Shown here piece by piece: positions 1 to 11,701 of a stretch of 43,392 bases of DNA. The first letter of the stretch is position 1, and each line of letters begins with the position of its first letter. Origin of the DNA: an uncultured Myxococcales bacterium (GTDB lineage: Bacteria; Myxococcota_A; UBA9042); the NCBI GenBank assembly GCA_903896545.1, contig CAITYF010000024.1, forward strand, positions 1 through 43,392, written 5' to 3'. A program made the translations under genes and the position numbers. The notes beneath the pieces are model-generated. The model saw nothing but the letters and a program-made list of their open reading frames with translations, was not told where the DNA came from and did not search any database.

Positions 1-10
1 TCTTCAACAT
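1..10 (-). CDS. pilA: Start of probable major pilin gene pilA (partial, runs off left edge)
   Basis: Only the first three codons are inside the window (Met-Leu-Lys). The ATG is at 10-8 on the minus strand and is preceded by a strong ribosome binding site, GGAGGAA at 23-17, six bases upstream. Met-Leu-Lys is compatible with the short basic leader of a type IV prepilin. The identity comes from context: the gene lies directly downstream of pilR, in the same direction, and behind a sigma-54 promoter, which is the arrangement around pilA in Myxococcus and Pseudomonas. The prepilin cleavage motif and hydrophobic helix cannot be seen, so another pilin-like or pilus-associated gene is possible. Confidence 0.6.
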
Positions 11-164
11 GTGTGGTTCCTCCAGAAAAATCCCGTTTCCGGGTGTGCCCCGCAGCCCCGGTAGGAGATGCTGACGGGCTATTCCACCGGTATCCATCGA
101 CACCGATGGAACCATGCCCGACCCGCCTTCCCAAGTCCCTCCGGGGAGAGCAGTCGGGGCACGA
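11..164 (-). promoter_or_regulatory. Predicted 5' leader of pilA with two hairpins
   Basis: About 150 bases lie between the predicted transcription start (near 164) and the start codon at 10, and no gene is visible in them. Two inverted repeats stand out. At 89-113 a stem of about 10 bp with a 4-base loop and one bulge can form (TCCATCG against CGATGGA, extended by GGT/ACC). At 32-43 a 4-bp CCCG/CGGG stem closes on GAAA on the transcribed strand. It is followed by ATTTTT and then the ribosome binding site at 17-23. The second hairpin with its U-run looks like a small attenuator or stabilising element; function is inferred only. Confidence 0.4.
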
Positions 165-174
165 GAAGTGGTAT

Positions 175-191
175 TGCAGAGACCGTGCCAA
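175..191 (-). promoter_or_regulatory. Sigma-54 (RpoN) -24/-12 promoter for pilA
   Basis: Read on the minus strand, 191 to 175 is TTGGCACGGTCTCTGCA. Against the sigma-54 consensus YTGGCACGRNNNTTGCW it has one mismatch (CTGCA for TTGCA). The invariant GG and GC are exactly 10 bases apart. Transcription would start near 164 and run leftward into the gene at position 10. Sigma-54 promoters need an enhancer-binding activator, and the gene just upstream (465-1925) encodes one of the PilR type. Confidence 0.82.
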
Positions 192-301
192 CTCGCGCCG
201 CGCATCCGCAACATCTTGACATCACCAAACAAAGTCAAACAGCAGCCTCCATCGCACATCGCCGCGCACAGTGCCGTTTCACGGCGATCCCGCCCATCGA
301 T

Positions 302-462
302 TGACGTTTTTTGTCACATGCCCGGAGCCACAGCGCCGACACGTGACGAAATATGTCGATCGACGCTCAGCCCGACGCGAAGTCCAACGAAAATCGTGCG
401 ACGAGACGACGCTTTTTCTTTGTATTCCAATTTCTTGAATGGTGTGTGACGTTTTTTGTCAC
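302..462. repeat. Three TGACG-N6-GTC elements, candidate PilR enhancer sites
   Basis: The 16-mer TGACGTTTTTTGTCAC occurs exactly at 302-317 and again at 447-462. A related copy, TGACGAAATATGTCG, is at 344-358. Each is an interrupted palindrome (TGAC...GTCA or close). First bases are 42 and 103 bases apart, close to whole numbers of helical turns, which would place them on one face of the DNA. They lie about 140-300 bases upstream of the predicted pilA start, a normal distance for sigma-54 enhancers. The rightmost copy ends within 3 bases of the pilR stop codon. PilR sites in Pseudomonas contain TGTC-type half-sites, which resemble the GTCA halves here. Binding is inferred. Confidence 0.55.
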
Positions 463-464
463 TG

Positions 465-3929
<3,465 letters not shown>

Positions 3930-4012
3930 CGCGGGCTACCCCACCACGAGTGGACGTGTCGCGACGACACGATGACCAAGCCAGGCGTGGTGGGCAACAA
4001 ACGTCGTCATGC

Positions 4013-5227
4013 TCAGTGAATCGTCTCGCCCATGGTGAAGATCGGCATGTACATACCCATCATCACAGTGCCAATGATGCCACCCAGAACCACCATCATG
4101 AGCGGCTCCATCACGGCGGTCATGCCCTCGATCGCCTCGTCGACTTCGTCGTCGTAGAAGTCGGAGATCTTGGTCAACATCACGTCCATCGCGCCCGTCG
4201 CTTCACCGACCGCGATCATCTGCACGACCATGACGGGAAAGACTTTGGTCTCCAAAAGTGGCGCCGTGACGTTCTTACCTTCCATGATGCGGGCGCGGGT
4301 GTAATCCAGCGCGCGCTCCACCACGAGGTTACCCGACGTTTTGCCCACGACCGCGAGCGCGTCGAGGATCGGCACGCCGGCGGTGATGAGCGTGCCCAGC
4401 GTCCGCGTGAATCGCGCCACGGCGGATTTGCGGATCACGTTGCCGACAACAGGCGCGTGGAAAAGCATAAAGTCTCGATAATACGGGCCATTCTTGGTTC
4501 GCATCGCGGCTTTGTAGGCGATCACGATGAGCGCAATGCCCGCAGCGACCGCCGGCATCGCGGAGATGAAGTTGTTGGAGATCTGCACCAACATCTCGGT
4601 AATCGCTGGCAGTTCCTTACGACCCATCGATTTGAACGTCGCGGCAAAAGTCGGCACGACCTTCCACAGCAGACCCGCCGTAATCGACAACGCGATGATA
4701 AGCACCGTCATCGGGTACTTCATCGCGCCCTTGACCTTGGCCTGCGTCTCCGCAGATTTCTCGATGTATTCCGATAGCTTGTTCATGATCGTGTCGAGAA
4801 TACCGCCCAACTCGCCCGCTTGAATCAAGTTGACGTAGAGAGGCTCGAACACTTTGGGGTACTTCTGCAGCGCCTCAGAGAACGACGTACCGCCTTCCAC
4901 CGACGCTTTCACGCCCAGAATCGTCTTGCGCAAGTTCGGGTTCGGTTCCTGATTGCCGATGAGGTCCAGACACTGCAACAGCGGCAAGCCTGCGTCGATC
5001 ATCGTCGCCATCTGCCGTGTGAACACGACGAGGCTCTTGATCGGCACGCCGTCATTCATGCCCGGAATCTTGATCTCGATGTCTTTTTGTTTCTTCTTGA
5101 CGCTGATGACGGTGGCGATGCCCATCTGCCGGAGTTTGGCTTGGGCGCCGTCCTTGTTGTCAGCCTCTAGCTCACCGCGCTTGAAGTCGCCGTCGCCGTT
5201 TGTTCCTTCCCACGCCCACTGTGCCAT
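4013..5227 (-). CDS. pilC: Type IV pilus inner-membrane platform protein PilC
   Basis: A 404-residue protein of the T2SSF/GspF-PilC family, full length. It has two homologous cytoplasmic helical domains (about 65-190 and 270-395). Each contains the family pattern around FTRQMATMIDAGLPLLQCL and FTRTLGTLITAGVPILDAL, and each is followed by membrane segments (about 170-195, 220-240 and 375-398). The PilC-type N-terminus (WAWEGTNGDGDFKRGELEA) is present. It forms the platform that couples the PilB motor to pilus assembly. The ATG start is 17 bases after the pilB stop, consistent with co-transcription. A large archaeal or type II secretion homologue is unlikely, given the PilB-PilS-PilR neighbours. 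Confidence 0.93.
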   Translation of the reverse strand: MAQWAWEGTNGDGDFKRGELEADNKDGAQAKLRQMGIATVISVKKKQKDIEIKIPGMNDGVPIKSLVVFTRQMATMIDAGLPLLQCLDLIGNQEPNPNLRKTILGVKASVEGGTSFSEALQKYPKVFEPLYVNLIQAGELGGILDTIMNKLSEYIEKSAETQAKVKGAMKYPMTVLIIALSITAGLLWKVVPTFAATFKSMGRKELPAITEMLVQISNNFISAMPAVAAGIALIVIAYKAAMRTKNGPYYRDFMLFHAPVVGNVIRKSAVARFTRTLGTLITAGVPILDALAVVGKTSGNLVVERALDYTRARIMEGKNVTAPLLETKVFPVMVVQMIAVGEATGAMDVMLTKISDFYDDEVDEAIEGMTAVMEPLMMVVLGGIIGTVMMGMYMPIFTMGETIH

Positions 5228-5244
5228 TGCTTACCCCCGCCCGC

Positions 5245-7014
5245 TTAGTCCGCGCGCGTCACACGCAAACATTCTTCAAGCGTTGTAAGGCCTTGCGCGA
5301 GCTTCAGCAACGACGAGCGCCGCAGCGTCTGCAGACCGTCTTGCACCGCGACTTTCTTCAGTTCCGTCGCCGAGAAACCCTGCAGCACCGCTTCACGCAG
5401 GCCGTCGGACATGGGCATGATCTCGTAAATCGCGACGCGGCCCTTGTAGCCCGACTCGCCGCAGGTCTTGCAACCGACGCCTTTCATGAAGGTCGCTTTG
5501 CTGAACTCTTCTTCCGTCAGGCCAGCTTCCAGGCACAGCGCTTTGTCGTACTGGAACGGCTGCTTGCACTCCGCGCAGTTGCGGCGCACCAGACGTTGCG
5601 CGGCGATCAGATTCAGCGACGACGTCACCATGAACGGTTCCACGCCCATGTTCAGCAGACGATTGATGGTCGACGGCGCGTCGTTCGTGTGCAGCGTCGA
5701 GAGCACCATGTGCCCCGTGAGCGCCGCTTTGATGCCGATTTCCGCCGTTTCAAAGTCACGAATCTCGCCGACCATGAGCACGTCCGGATCCTGCCGGAGG
5801 AATGAACGCAGCACCGACGCGAAGTTCAGACCGATCGCTTCATTCATCTGGCACTGGTTGATGCCTTCCAGATTGAACTCGACAGGATCTTCGGCCGTCG
5901 ACACGTTTTCCGTCGTCTTGTTGAGCTCCGTCAGCGCCGAATACAGCGTCGTCGTCTTGCCCGAACCCGTCGGACCGGTCACCAGCACCATGCCGTACGG
6001 CTGGTGAATCGCGTGCTTGAACTTCTTCAGCTCGCCTTCATCAAAACCCAGCTTGGTCATGTCCGTCTGCAGATTGCCCTTATCGAGCAGTCGCATCACG
6101 ATCTTTTCGCCAAACAGACACGGCAGCACCGACACGCGGAAGTCACACTCCTTGCCGCCGGGCAATTTCAGCTTGATACGACCGTCCTGCGGCAGACGGC
6201 GCTCGGCGATGTCGAGCGAGCTCATGATTTTCACGCGCGAAATAATCGCGTTCCGCAGCTTCATCGGCGGTCGCATCATCTCGTGCAGCACGCCGTCAAT
6301 GCGGTAGCGCACGCGGAACGCCTTTTCATAGCACTCGATGTGAATATCAGAAGCGCCGCGGCGGATCGCGTCGACAAGCACAAGGTTCACCAGACGCACA
6401 ACCGGCGCTTCCTCGGATGACTTCTCCATCGCATTGACGTCGACGACTTCCGCGCCATCGACCACGATGTCGACGCCGTCTTCCATGCCGGCCAATTCGC
6501 TGGAAATGACCTCTTCCAACGAAGAGCGTTCAATTGTCGCGTAGAAACGGATCCGCGCCTTGGTGATTTCCTCGGCCGGCGCGACGACGACTTCAATGTT
6601 GAGCCCCGTCAGGAACTTCAAGTCGTCAATGGCGTTGTAGTTGCCCGGATCGGTAATCGCCACAACGAGCGTTGAACCGTGCAGCGCGATCGGCACCAAA
6701 CCGTGACGTTCCGCCACTTCCTTGGGCACGAGGCGCAGCACTTCCTCGCCCACTTCGACCGTCGTCAGATCGATGGACGGAACCTGATATTGGCGCGACA
6801 GAAAGTCGACAAGATGCGCAGAATCGACGTAGCCAAGCGCGTTCAACGTGGAGCCGAGGTGCTTGCCGGTGCGCTGTGCCTCGGCGGCGGCGTTCTTCAG
6901 CTGCTCGACCGAAACCAGCCGCTCGCGCAGGAGCATGTCGCCCATCGACTTGGTCGGGGCTGGCAGGTAACTGGACGGGTTGCGGCGTACGTTGCGGTCG
7001 TCCTCGATGGCCAT
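5245..7014 (-). CDS. pilB: Type IV pilus extension ATPase PilB
   Basis: A 589-residue secretion ATPase. Residues 20-165 contain the MshEN/GspE N-terminal domain (with GDMLLRERLVS). The ATPase core has Walker A GPTGSGKT (347-354), an Asp box (STAEDPVEF), Walker B DVLMVGEIRD (411-420) and a His box (STLHTNDAPST). A zinc-binding tetracysteine is formed by C480, C483, C515 and C518, followed by the typical GYKGRVAIYEIM. These features mark the extension motor PilB rather than the retraction motor PilT, which lacks the N-terminal domain and zinc site. It is the first gene of the pilBCSR run. No pilT lies between pilB and pilC, unlike in Myxococcus xanthus. Confidence 0.94.
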   Translation of the reverse strand: MAIEDDRNVRRNPSSYLPAPTKSMGDMLLRERLVSVEQLKNAAAEAQRTGKHLGSTLNALGYVDSAHLVDFLSRQYQVPSIDLTTVEVGEEVLRLVPKEVAERHGLVPIALHGSTLVVAITDPGNYNAIDDLKFLTGLNIEVVVAPAEEITKARIRFYATIERSSLEEVISSELAGMEDGVDIVVDGAEVVDVNAMEKSSEEAPVVRLVNLVLVDAIRRGASDIHIECYEKAFRVRYRIDGVLHEMMRPPMKLRNAIISRVKIMSSLDIAERRLPQDGRIKLKLPGGKECDFRVSVLPCLFGEKIVMRLLDKGNLQTDMTKLGFDEGELKKFKHAIHQPYGMVLVTGPTGSGKTTTLYSALTELNKTTENVSTAEDPVEFNLEGINQCQMNEAIGLNFASVLRSFLRQDPDVLMVGEIRDFETAEIGIKAALTGHMVLSTLHTNDAPSTINRLLNMGVEPFMVTSSLNLIAAQRLVRRNCAECKQPFQYDKALCLEAGLTEEEFSKATFMKGVGCKTCGESGYKGRVAIYEIMPMSDGLREAVLQGFSATELKKVAVQDGLQTLRRSSLLKLAQGLTTLEECLRVTRAD

Positions 7015-7146
7015 GCTTCTGTGTCTCCGCGCGCGGGGGGTGCGCTCAGCGTGGGCAATGCTCCGGTCGCAAGGCCGGGCACGGCGTTGCGTTGTCCAAG
7101 GAACAACGCCCGCTATTCTCCATCCTCTGCTGCGACTCTTCCGCCG
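7015..7146. other. Intergenic region between rsmA and pilB
   Basis: These 132 bases hold no gene. A 7-bp perfect inverted repeat with a 7-base loop lies at 7089-7109 (GCGTTGT against ACAACGC). It lacks a following T-run, so it is not a clear terminator; it may be part of the pilB leader. No convincing promoter hexamers were seen. Confidence 0.3.
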
Positions 7147-7968
7147 TCAAGCGGATCGCGCGGGTTTTGGCAGGTCGTCATCCAACTGACGCGCAAGCGC
7201 CGCCCACTCCGCAAGCGTGAGCGCTTCTGCGCGGATGCGGACGTCCACGCCGATCGCCGTCAGCGCCGCTCGGACCGTGTCGCCCGGAACATGCAGCGCG
7301 TTGCCCACCGCGTTCACGAGCGTCTTGCGCCGCAGGGAGAAGCCCGCGGTCACCAGCGCGGAGAAACGCTGGGCGTCCGGAATTGCAAAACGCGGCGTCG
7401 CCAAAGGTTCGAGTGTCACCACCGCGCTCTCGACGTTCGGCGCCGGCGTAAATGCGCCGCTGCCGACTTTGAACGCCATCTTGACGTCCGCAAGCATCTG
7501 GATCTTGACCGAGATCTGCCCCTGAGCCGGCGTCGACGGCTTGGCGGTCAACCGATCAGCGACCTCTTTTTGCACCATGAAGACCATGCGCGCGGGCTTG
7601 GCTTCCAACACCGCAAACAAAATGGGCAGCGCGGCGTAGTACGGCAGGTTACCGACAACAACAGGACGCGGTCCTAGTTTGTCGAGCAGCGTCGGCCAAT
7701 CGATGTCCGCCGCGTCGGCTTCTGTGACGCGAACGCGTTCGCCAAAACGCTCGGCCAAAAGCGGTGCCATGCGTCTGTCGCGCTCGATGGCGTCCAGGTG
7801 CCAGTCCGTCGGCAAGCGGTCCAGCAGATGCGCCGTCAGATTACCGGTGCCCGGACCCACCTCGACAAGTCCCGAACCCGCTTCCGGCTGTGCAAGATCC
7901 GCGATCCGGTTCAGAACGCCCTGATCATGCAGAAAGTTCTGGCCGAGTGACTTCTTTGCCTCAATCAT
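7147..7968 (-). CDS. rsmA: 16S rRNA dimethyladenosine transferase RsmA (KsgA)
   Basis: A 273-residue, full-length Rossmann methyltransferase. It dimethylates two adjacent adenines near the 3' end of 16S rRNA during small-subunit maturation, using S-adenosylmethionine. The N-terminal signature KSLGQNFLHDQ is present. SAM-binding motif I is EVGPGTG (37-43), and the catalytic NLPY (107-110) is followed by YAALPILF. The C-terminal helical domain contains the FSLRRKTLVNAV motif. The ATG overlaps the tsaD stop codon in an ATGA arrangement, indicating translational coupling with tsaD. Confidence 0.95.
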   Translation of the reverse strand: MIEAKKSLGQNFLHDQGVLNRIADLAQPEAGSGLVEVGPGTGNLTAHLLDRLPTDWHLDAIERDRRMAPLLAERFGERVRVTEADAADIDWPTLLDKLGPRPVVVGNLPYYAALPILFAVLEAKPARMVFMVQKEVADRLTAKPSTPAQGQISVKIQMLADVKMAFKVGSGAFTPAPNVESAVVTLEPLATPRFAIPDAQRFSALVTAGFSLRRKTLVNAVGNALHVPGDTVRAALTAIGVDVRIRAEALTLAEWAALARQLDDDLPKPARSA

Positions 7969-9008
7969 CCCGCCCGCCGTTTGACGAGGCCTGTCGGCAC
8001 CGCGTCCAATTCGTGTGGATCGTCGGCCAAACCCGCGGCGAGGAGCGCCTCACCGAGTCCAGCCACCATCGCGCCGTTGTCCCCGCACCACGCAAGCGGC
8101 ACTGGGCGGAAACGCAGCCCGCGTTCCGCGCACATTTTCGCCAGACCCGCGCGCAAGCCGCGATTGGCCGCCACGCCACCTGCCAGCACGACGTCCTGCA
8201 AGCCGTGCTGCAGAGCCGCGCGCTGCGTCACGTGCACCAGCTGAGCGACGACCGCTGCTTGAAACGACGCACAGAGGTCGCGCACCGTCGTGTCGTCCAG
8301 CGGCCCTTGCGCCTGCAGCGCCTCCATGTTCAGTCGAGCCGCGGTCTTCAGCCCCGAGAACGACATCGCCAGATCGTCACGTCCGCGCATACCGCGCGGG
8401 AGCTTGAAGCGTGTGGGATCACCCGACTGTGCCAGCGCGTCGACGTTGGGACCGCCCGGATAGGGCACACCAAGCAACCGCGCGAACTTGTCAAACGCCT
8501 CGCCAGCCGCGTCGTCCAACGTGCGCCCCAAGAGCGCCATTTGCCCCGGACCTTCCACGCGGTACAGGCTCGTATGCCCGCCCGACACGGCGAGCGCCAA
8601 GAAGGGCAGTCGCAGGTCCACGCGCGACTCACCTGTTTGACGCAGGGTCGCCGCCCAGACGTGCGCCTGAATGTGGTCGACACCAATCAGCGGGAGGTTC
8701 CAACAGAGCGCCAGCGTCCGCGCGGTTTGCACACCAACCAGCAGCGCGCCGACAAGTCCGGGCTGATGCGTCACGGCGATGCCACCCAGGTCGCGCGGGG
8801 TCAGTTGCGCGTCAGCCAATGCGGCTTCAATGCCGGGCAGGATCGACAGCAGGTGGTTGCGCGCGGCCACTTCCGGCACGACGCCGCCAAAGCGCGCATG
8901 CAGCGGAATCTGACTGGCGACGCGATTCGCGCGCACACAACCGTCCGCGACGATCCCAATGGCGGTCTCATCACACGACGTCTCAATACCCAAAATGGGA
9001 GCTTTCAC
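7965..9008 (-). CDS. tsaD: tRNA N6-threonylcarbamoyladenosine synthase subunit TsaD
   Basis: A 347-residue ASKHA-fold protein that transfers the threonylcarbamoyl group to A37 of ANN-decoding tRNAs, working with TsaB and TsaE. The N-terminus LGIETSCDETAIGIV is the family signature. The metal site HxxxH is H112-IQA-H116. Nucleotide-binding motifs include ALAVSGGHTSLY and LAGGVAANRGLR, with a final CGDNGAMVA. The start is GTG at 9008, six bases after the stop of the upstream gene. Its end overlaps the start of rsmA by 4 bases. The three minus-strand genes from 11021 to 7147 probably form an operon. Confidence 0.95.
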   Translation of the reverse strand: MKAPILGIETSCDETAIGIVADGCVRANRVASQIPLHARFGGVVPEVAARNHLLSILPGIEAALADAQLTPRDLGGIAVTHQPGLVGALLVGVQTARTLALCWNLPLIGVDHIQAHVWAATLRQTGESRVDLRLPFLALAVSGGHTSLYRVEGPGQMALLGRTLDDAAGEAFDKFARLLGVPYPGGPNVDALAQSGDPTRFKLPRGMRGRDDLAMSFSGLKTAARLNMEALQAQGPLDDTTVRDLCASFQAAVVAQLVHVTQRAALQHGLQDVVLAGGVAANRGLRAGLAKMCAERGLRFRPVPLAWCGDNGAMVAGLGEALLAAGLADDPHELDAVPTGLVKRRAG

Positions 9009-9014
9009 GATGGC

Positions 9015-11021
9015 TTACCCGCCAGTCGGCGTGGCATTTGGCGCTGTGGTCGCGGCGCTCGGCGCAGGCGAAGCGGCAAAGACGACGTCGTACAGCTTCT
9101 TGGCGCGTTCCGCATGCAGCGCGTCGGGCAGTGCGAGGTAAGCCTGCAAGTGCGTCCTGCCACTGTTGAACTGCTTCGCCTCAATTTCCAGAACGCCCAA
9201 GGTCAGCAGTGCTTCCGGCTCGAAGTTCTTGCCTTGAATCACGGCCTGCAGTCGCTTGATCGCGTCGTCGTACTGGCCCGCCTCGATCAGGTTCACGGCA
9301 CGGCGATAATCCTGACCGGAACCGCGCCGCGCGGCGTTGTGCGTCTTGTGCGTCGGACCGGCCAGGGCGACAACAACGGCGACCAGCGCAGCCACACCAG
9401 CCACCGCCCACGGCCAACGCAGTGCGGGCTTGGCAGGCGCCGTTTTGGCGGCCTTCTTCCCTTCGTCCAGATCAGTAACACGGGAATCCTTGTCGGCCTC
9501 AGGCGTCCACGCGTACGGACGCGCGGACAAACGCGGTGATTCCGTTTCCGTGCCTTGACGGGGCGTGGAGCGCATCGACGAGAGCTGCTGCGTTTCCCGA
9601 CGTGCGCTGGTGCGGCGCGGCGCGTCGGCCTCGGGCGCACCCTCGTCAGTTTCCGCCATCGCCACGCCGAACCAACCGGTGACAGCCCCACGCCGCGCCG
9701 CGTTTTCCACCGAGTTGTACCGCGACGTGTCCAGCGCGGAGACGCTGTTGGTACGCAGCACGCCCGACGGCATCCGCGCGGCGGCGCTCGGCGACATCGA
9801 AGGGTTTCCGCGAACCGGCAGCGCGGGCGGCGTGTCGACCATGGGCAACGCCGGCGGACTATCCGACGCACGCACGTTGAGCGACGCAGCCGACTCTTCG
9901 ATGCGATACAGGTGCGTGGTCGGGTGCGGACGGTCCGTAGACTCCGGTAGCGCGTCGGGCAGCAGCACGCCTGTGCGCATCGCGGACGTCAGGCTCTCCG
10001 CACGCAGCGCGTGCGGGGTCAGGGCGGACGCGGAACCTTCGGGCGTCGCGACCGGCGCACTCGCTTCGATCTGCGGCACAACAGCGCCGCGCTTGATGCG
10101 GTTTTCGAGCGCGGCGTAGGCCTCCAACTCGTCATCGCCTTCCCCTGGAATGGCAGCGGCCAACACGACGCCCGCAGCGATGCGGCGGAACATGGCTTCC
10201 GCGACGACGGGCAGCGGGCGAACGCGCTCCCAGCGCACGGTGCACTTGCAGTCGGTGTAGGGCAGATTGTGGCGCGCTTCATCGACGCGGCGATTGTACT
10301 CTTGCGCGACGGCCAGCAGGCCGATCGAGGAACCCGTCAGCGTCGGCCCACCTTCCCAGGTCTGCGGCTCGATGTGCCACGCCCCTGTACGCCAGCAGGC
10401 CAGACGTTCCAGCACGTGACGCCCCGTCTCACCATCGCATTCCGCGTGGATGAGTTCGCCGTCAACAACAGCCACTTTGCCCGTACGGCCATGCGACGTC
10501 AGTTCCAGCACGACATTCTTGCCGCCGCCCGCACGCGGGACCCGGTCGACAAGACCCGCCAGCACATCCAACAGGCTCACGCTTGTCAGATCGCCGTCGC
10601 GCGAGGTCGCGCCGGATGGCGCCCGTCCGGCAGATTCGTTCGATGCAGCGAGCGAAACCAGTTCGGCGGCATTGACGGGACGGACAGCCACGCCGGCCCA
10701 CGCGTGTTCGCGGGCGTGCCGCTCGGCAGCGTCACGCTGGCTGCGCAGCACAACCGCGATAAACCGACCGGGAATCCCTTGTTCTTGCAAGTCGCCAAAA
10801 AGCTCGAAGGTCTGCGACAGATCGCGAAACGCGGAGACAAGCGCCGGCGTCTTGCTCAACGCCGCTTCCCGCAGCTGTTTGGCCAACGTCGCGCCATCGC
10901 GCACCGCTTGCGCGGCCAGACCGGCGTGCACAAGGTCCAGCGCCAGCATGCCCGCTTCAATCGGGTCATCCGCGATGACAAAAACCTGCTGCGTCTGCGT
11001 TTGGTCGGCCATTTCCGTCAC
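9015..11021 (-). CDS. Membrane protein with receiver-like, DUF4388-like and TPR regions (unknown function)
   Basis: A 668-residue protein of no recognised named family. Residues 10-125 resemble a degenerate receiver or Rossmann-like domain (VFVIADDPIEAGMLALDLVHAG...) without a clear phosphorylatable Asp. Residues 142-225 resemble the DUF4388 domain found in myxobacterial signalling proteins (GDLTSVSLLDVLAGL...GKVAVVDGELIHAECDGETG). Residues 310-530 are Ala/Pro/Ser/Thr-rich and probably disordered. One membrane segment follows (about 536-555), then two or three TPR-like helix pairs (570-650), ending in a low-complexity tail. The first domains would be cytoplasmic and the TPR periplasmic. The start is GTG at 11021; an ATG at 11012 (codon 4) is equally possible. 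It sits 6 bases before tsaD but need not be functionally linked. Confidence 0.7.
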   Translation of the reverse strand: MTEMADQTQTQQVFVIADDPIEAGMLALDLVHAGLAAQAVRDGATLAKQLREAALSKTPALVSAFRDLSQTFELFGDLQEQGIPGRFIAVVLRSQRDAAERHAREHAWAGVAVRPVNAAELVSLAASNESAGRAPSGATSRDGDLTSVSLLDVLAGLVDRVPRAGGGKNVVLELTSHGRTGKVAVVDGELIHAECDGETGRHVLERLACWRTGAWHIEPQTWEGGPTLTGSSIGLLAVAQEYNRRVDEARHNLPYTDCKCTVRWERVRPLPVVAEAMFRRIAAGVVLAAAIPGEGDDELEAYAALENRIKRGAVVPQIEASAPVATPEGSASALTPHALRAESLTSAMRTGVLLPDALPESTDRPHPTTHLYRIEESAASLNVRASDSPPALPMVDTPPALPVRGNPSMSPSAAARMPSGVLRTNSVSALDTSRYNSVENAARRGAVTGWFGVAMAETDEGAPEADAPRRTSARRETQQLSSMRSTPRQGTETESPRLSARPYAWTPEADKDSRVTDLDEGKKAAKTAPAKPALRWPWAVAGVAALVAVVVALAGPTHKTHNAARRGSGQDYRRAVNLIEAGQYDDAIKRLQAVIQGKNFEPEALLTLGVLEIEAKQFNSGRTHLQAYLALPDALHAERAKKLYDVVFAASPAPSAATTAPNATPTGG

Positions 11022-11147
11022 GTTGCGCCAAGTCGAGCGCGCTTTGGGATCCGTTACTTTGGCAGACCTTCACATACCCGGCAACTTTGCGCCACGGAAA
11101 TGCCAGCAACGGGGCGAAACTCGCCGCATTTTCCAGTCAAAAGCGGC

Positions 11148-11195
11148 AAAAACAGCCAAGGCCGCGCCGATCGTCCGGAGACAATCGACGCGGCC
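11148..11195 (-). terminator. Terminator-like hairpin after atpE
   Basis: On the minus strand, downstream of the atpE stop, GGCCGCG (11195-11189) pairs with CGCGGCC (11166-11160). The stem can be extended by CGAT/ATCG after one mismatch. The hairpin is followed by a short spacer and TTTTT (11152-11148). The T-run begins about 8 bases after the stem, so termination may be imperfect. It separates the ATP synthase genes from the gene at 9015-11021. Confidence 0.55.
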
Positions 11196-11226
11196 TACGC
11201 TGCTGAAACCTCTGTACTGACGCGGC

Positions 11227-11559
11227 TTAGAACTTGCCGAGCAGCATGAACGAGATGACGAGCGAGTAAATGACCAGCGATTCGATAATCGCCAGCGAGA
11301 GCAGCATCGGGGTGAACAGCTTGTCAGCCGCGGCCGGGTTACGACCGATGCCTTCCAGCGCCGCCGAGGCAGCCTTGCCCTGACCGAGCGCGCCACCGAC
11401 GGCGGCGATGCCCAAGCCCAGACCGATGGCGAGAGCCAGCTGGCCCTTCCACGAGTCCGCATTGTCCGGCGCGCCGCCTTCAGCGAAAGCCGAAGAAACG
11501 AACAGCATCATGGTCGAGGCAAAGGTGATGGCGGCCGCCAACATACGCTTCAGATTCAT
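11227..11559 (-). CDS. atpE: ATP synthase Fo c subunit, with signal peptide
   Basis: A 110-residue protein forming the proton- or sodium-translocating c-ring. Residues 1-26 look like a cleavable signal peptide (basic start, hydrophobic core, SSAFA before Glu27). The remaining 84 residues match a normal c subunit: helix 1 with GGALGQGKAA, the polar loop R73-N74-P75, and helix 2 with carboxylate E93 in AIIESLVIYSL. Q60, E93, S94 and Y98 match positions used in sodium-binding c-rings, but the Thr of that motif is replaced by Leu, so ion specificity is open. The start codon follows a strong TAGGAGGAG site. It is last in atpI-atpB-atpE. Confidence 0.93.
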   Translation of the reverse strand: MNLKRMLAAAITFASTMMLFVSSAFAEGGAPDNADSWKGQLALAIGLGLGIAAVGGALGQGKAASAALEGIGRNPAAADKLFTPMLLSLAIIESLVIYSLVISFMLLGKF

Positions 11560-11701
11560 AACTCTCCTCCTAGTTCCTTTTATTCAAAGGGGGTTACGGC
11601 CGCAGCCGTTGCAACAAAGTCTCACACCAAAGGGCCACTGGAAAATCTTTCAAACCGCGAAAATCTCACACCCTCCGGACGCGAACGCCCGGCAAGTCCT
11701 G

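Noticed and set aside
11560..11701. Gap between atpB and atpE as a possible small gene
   Set aside because: No start with ribosome site and no coding pattern; only the atpE ribosome site is clear.
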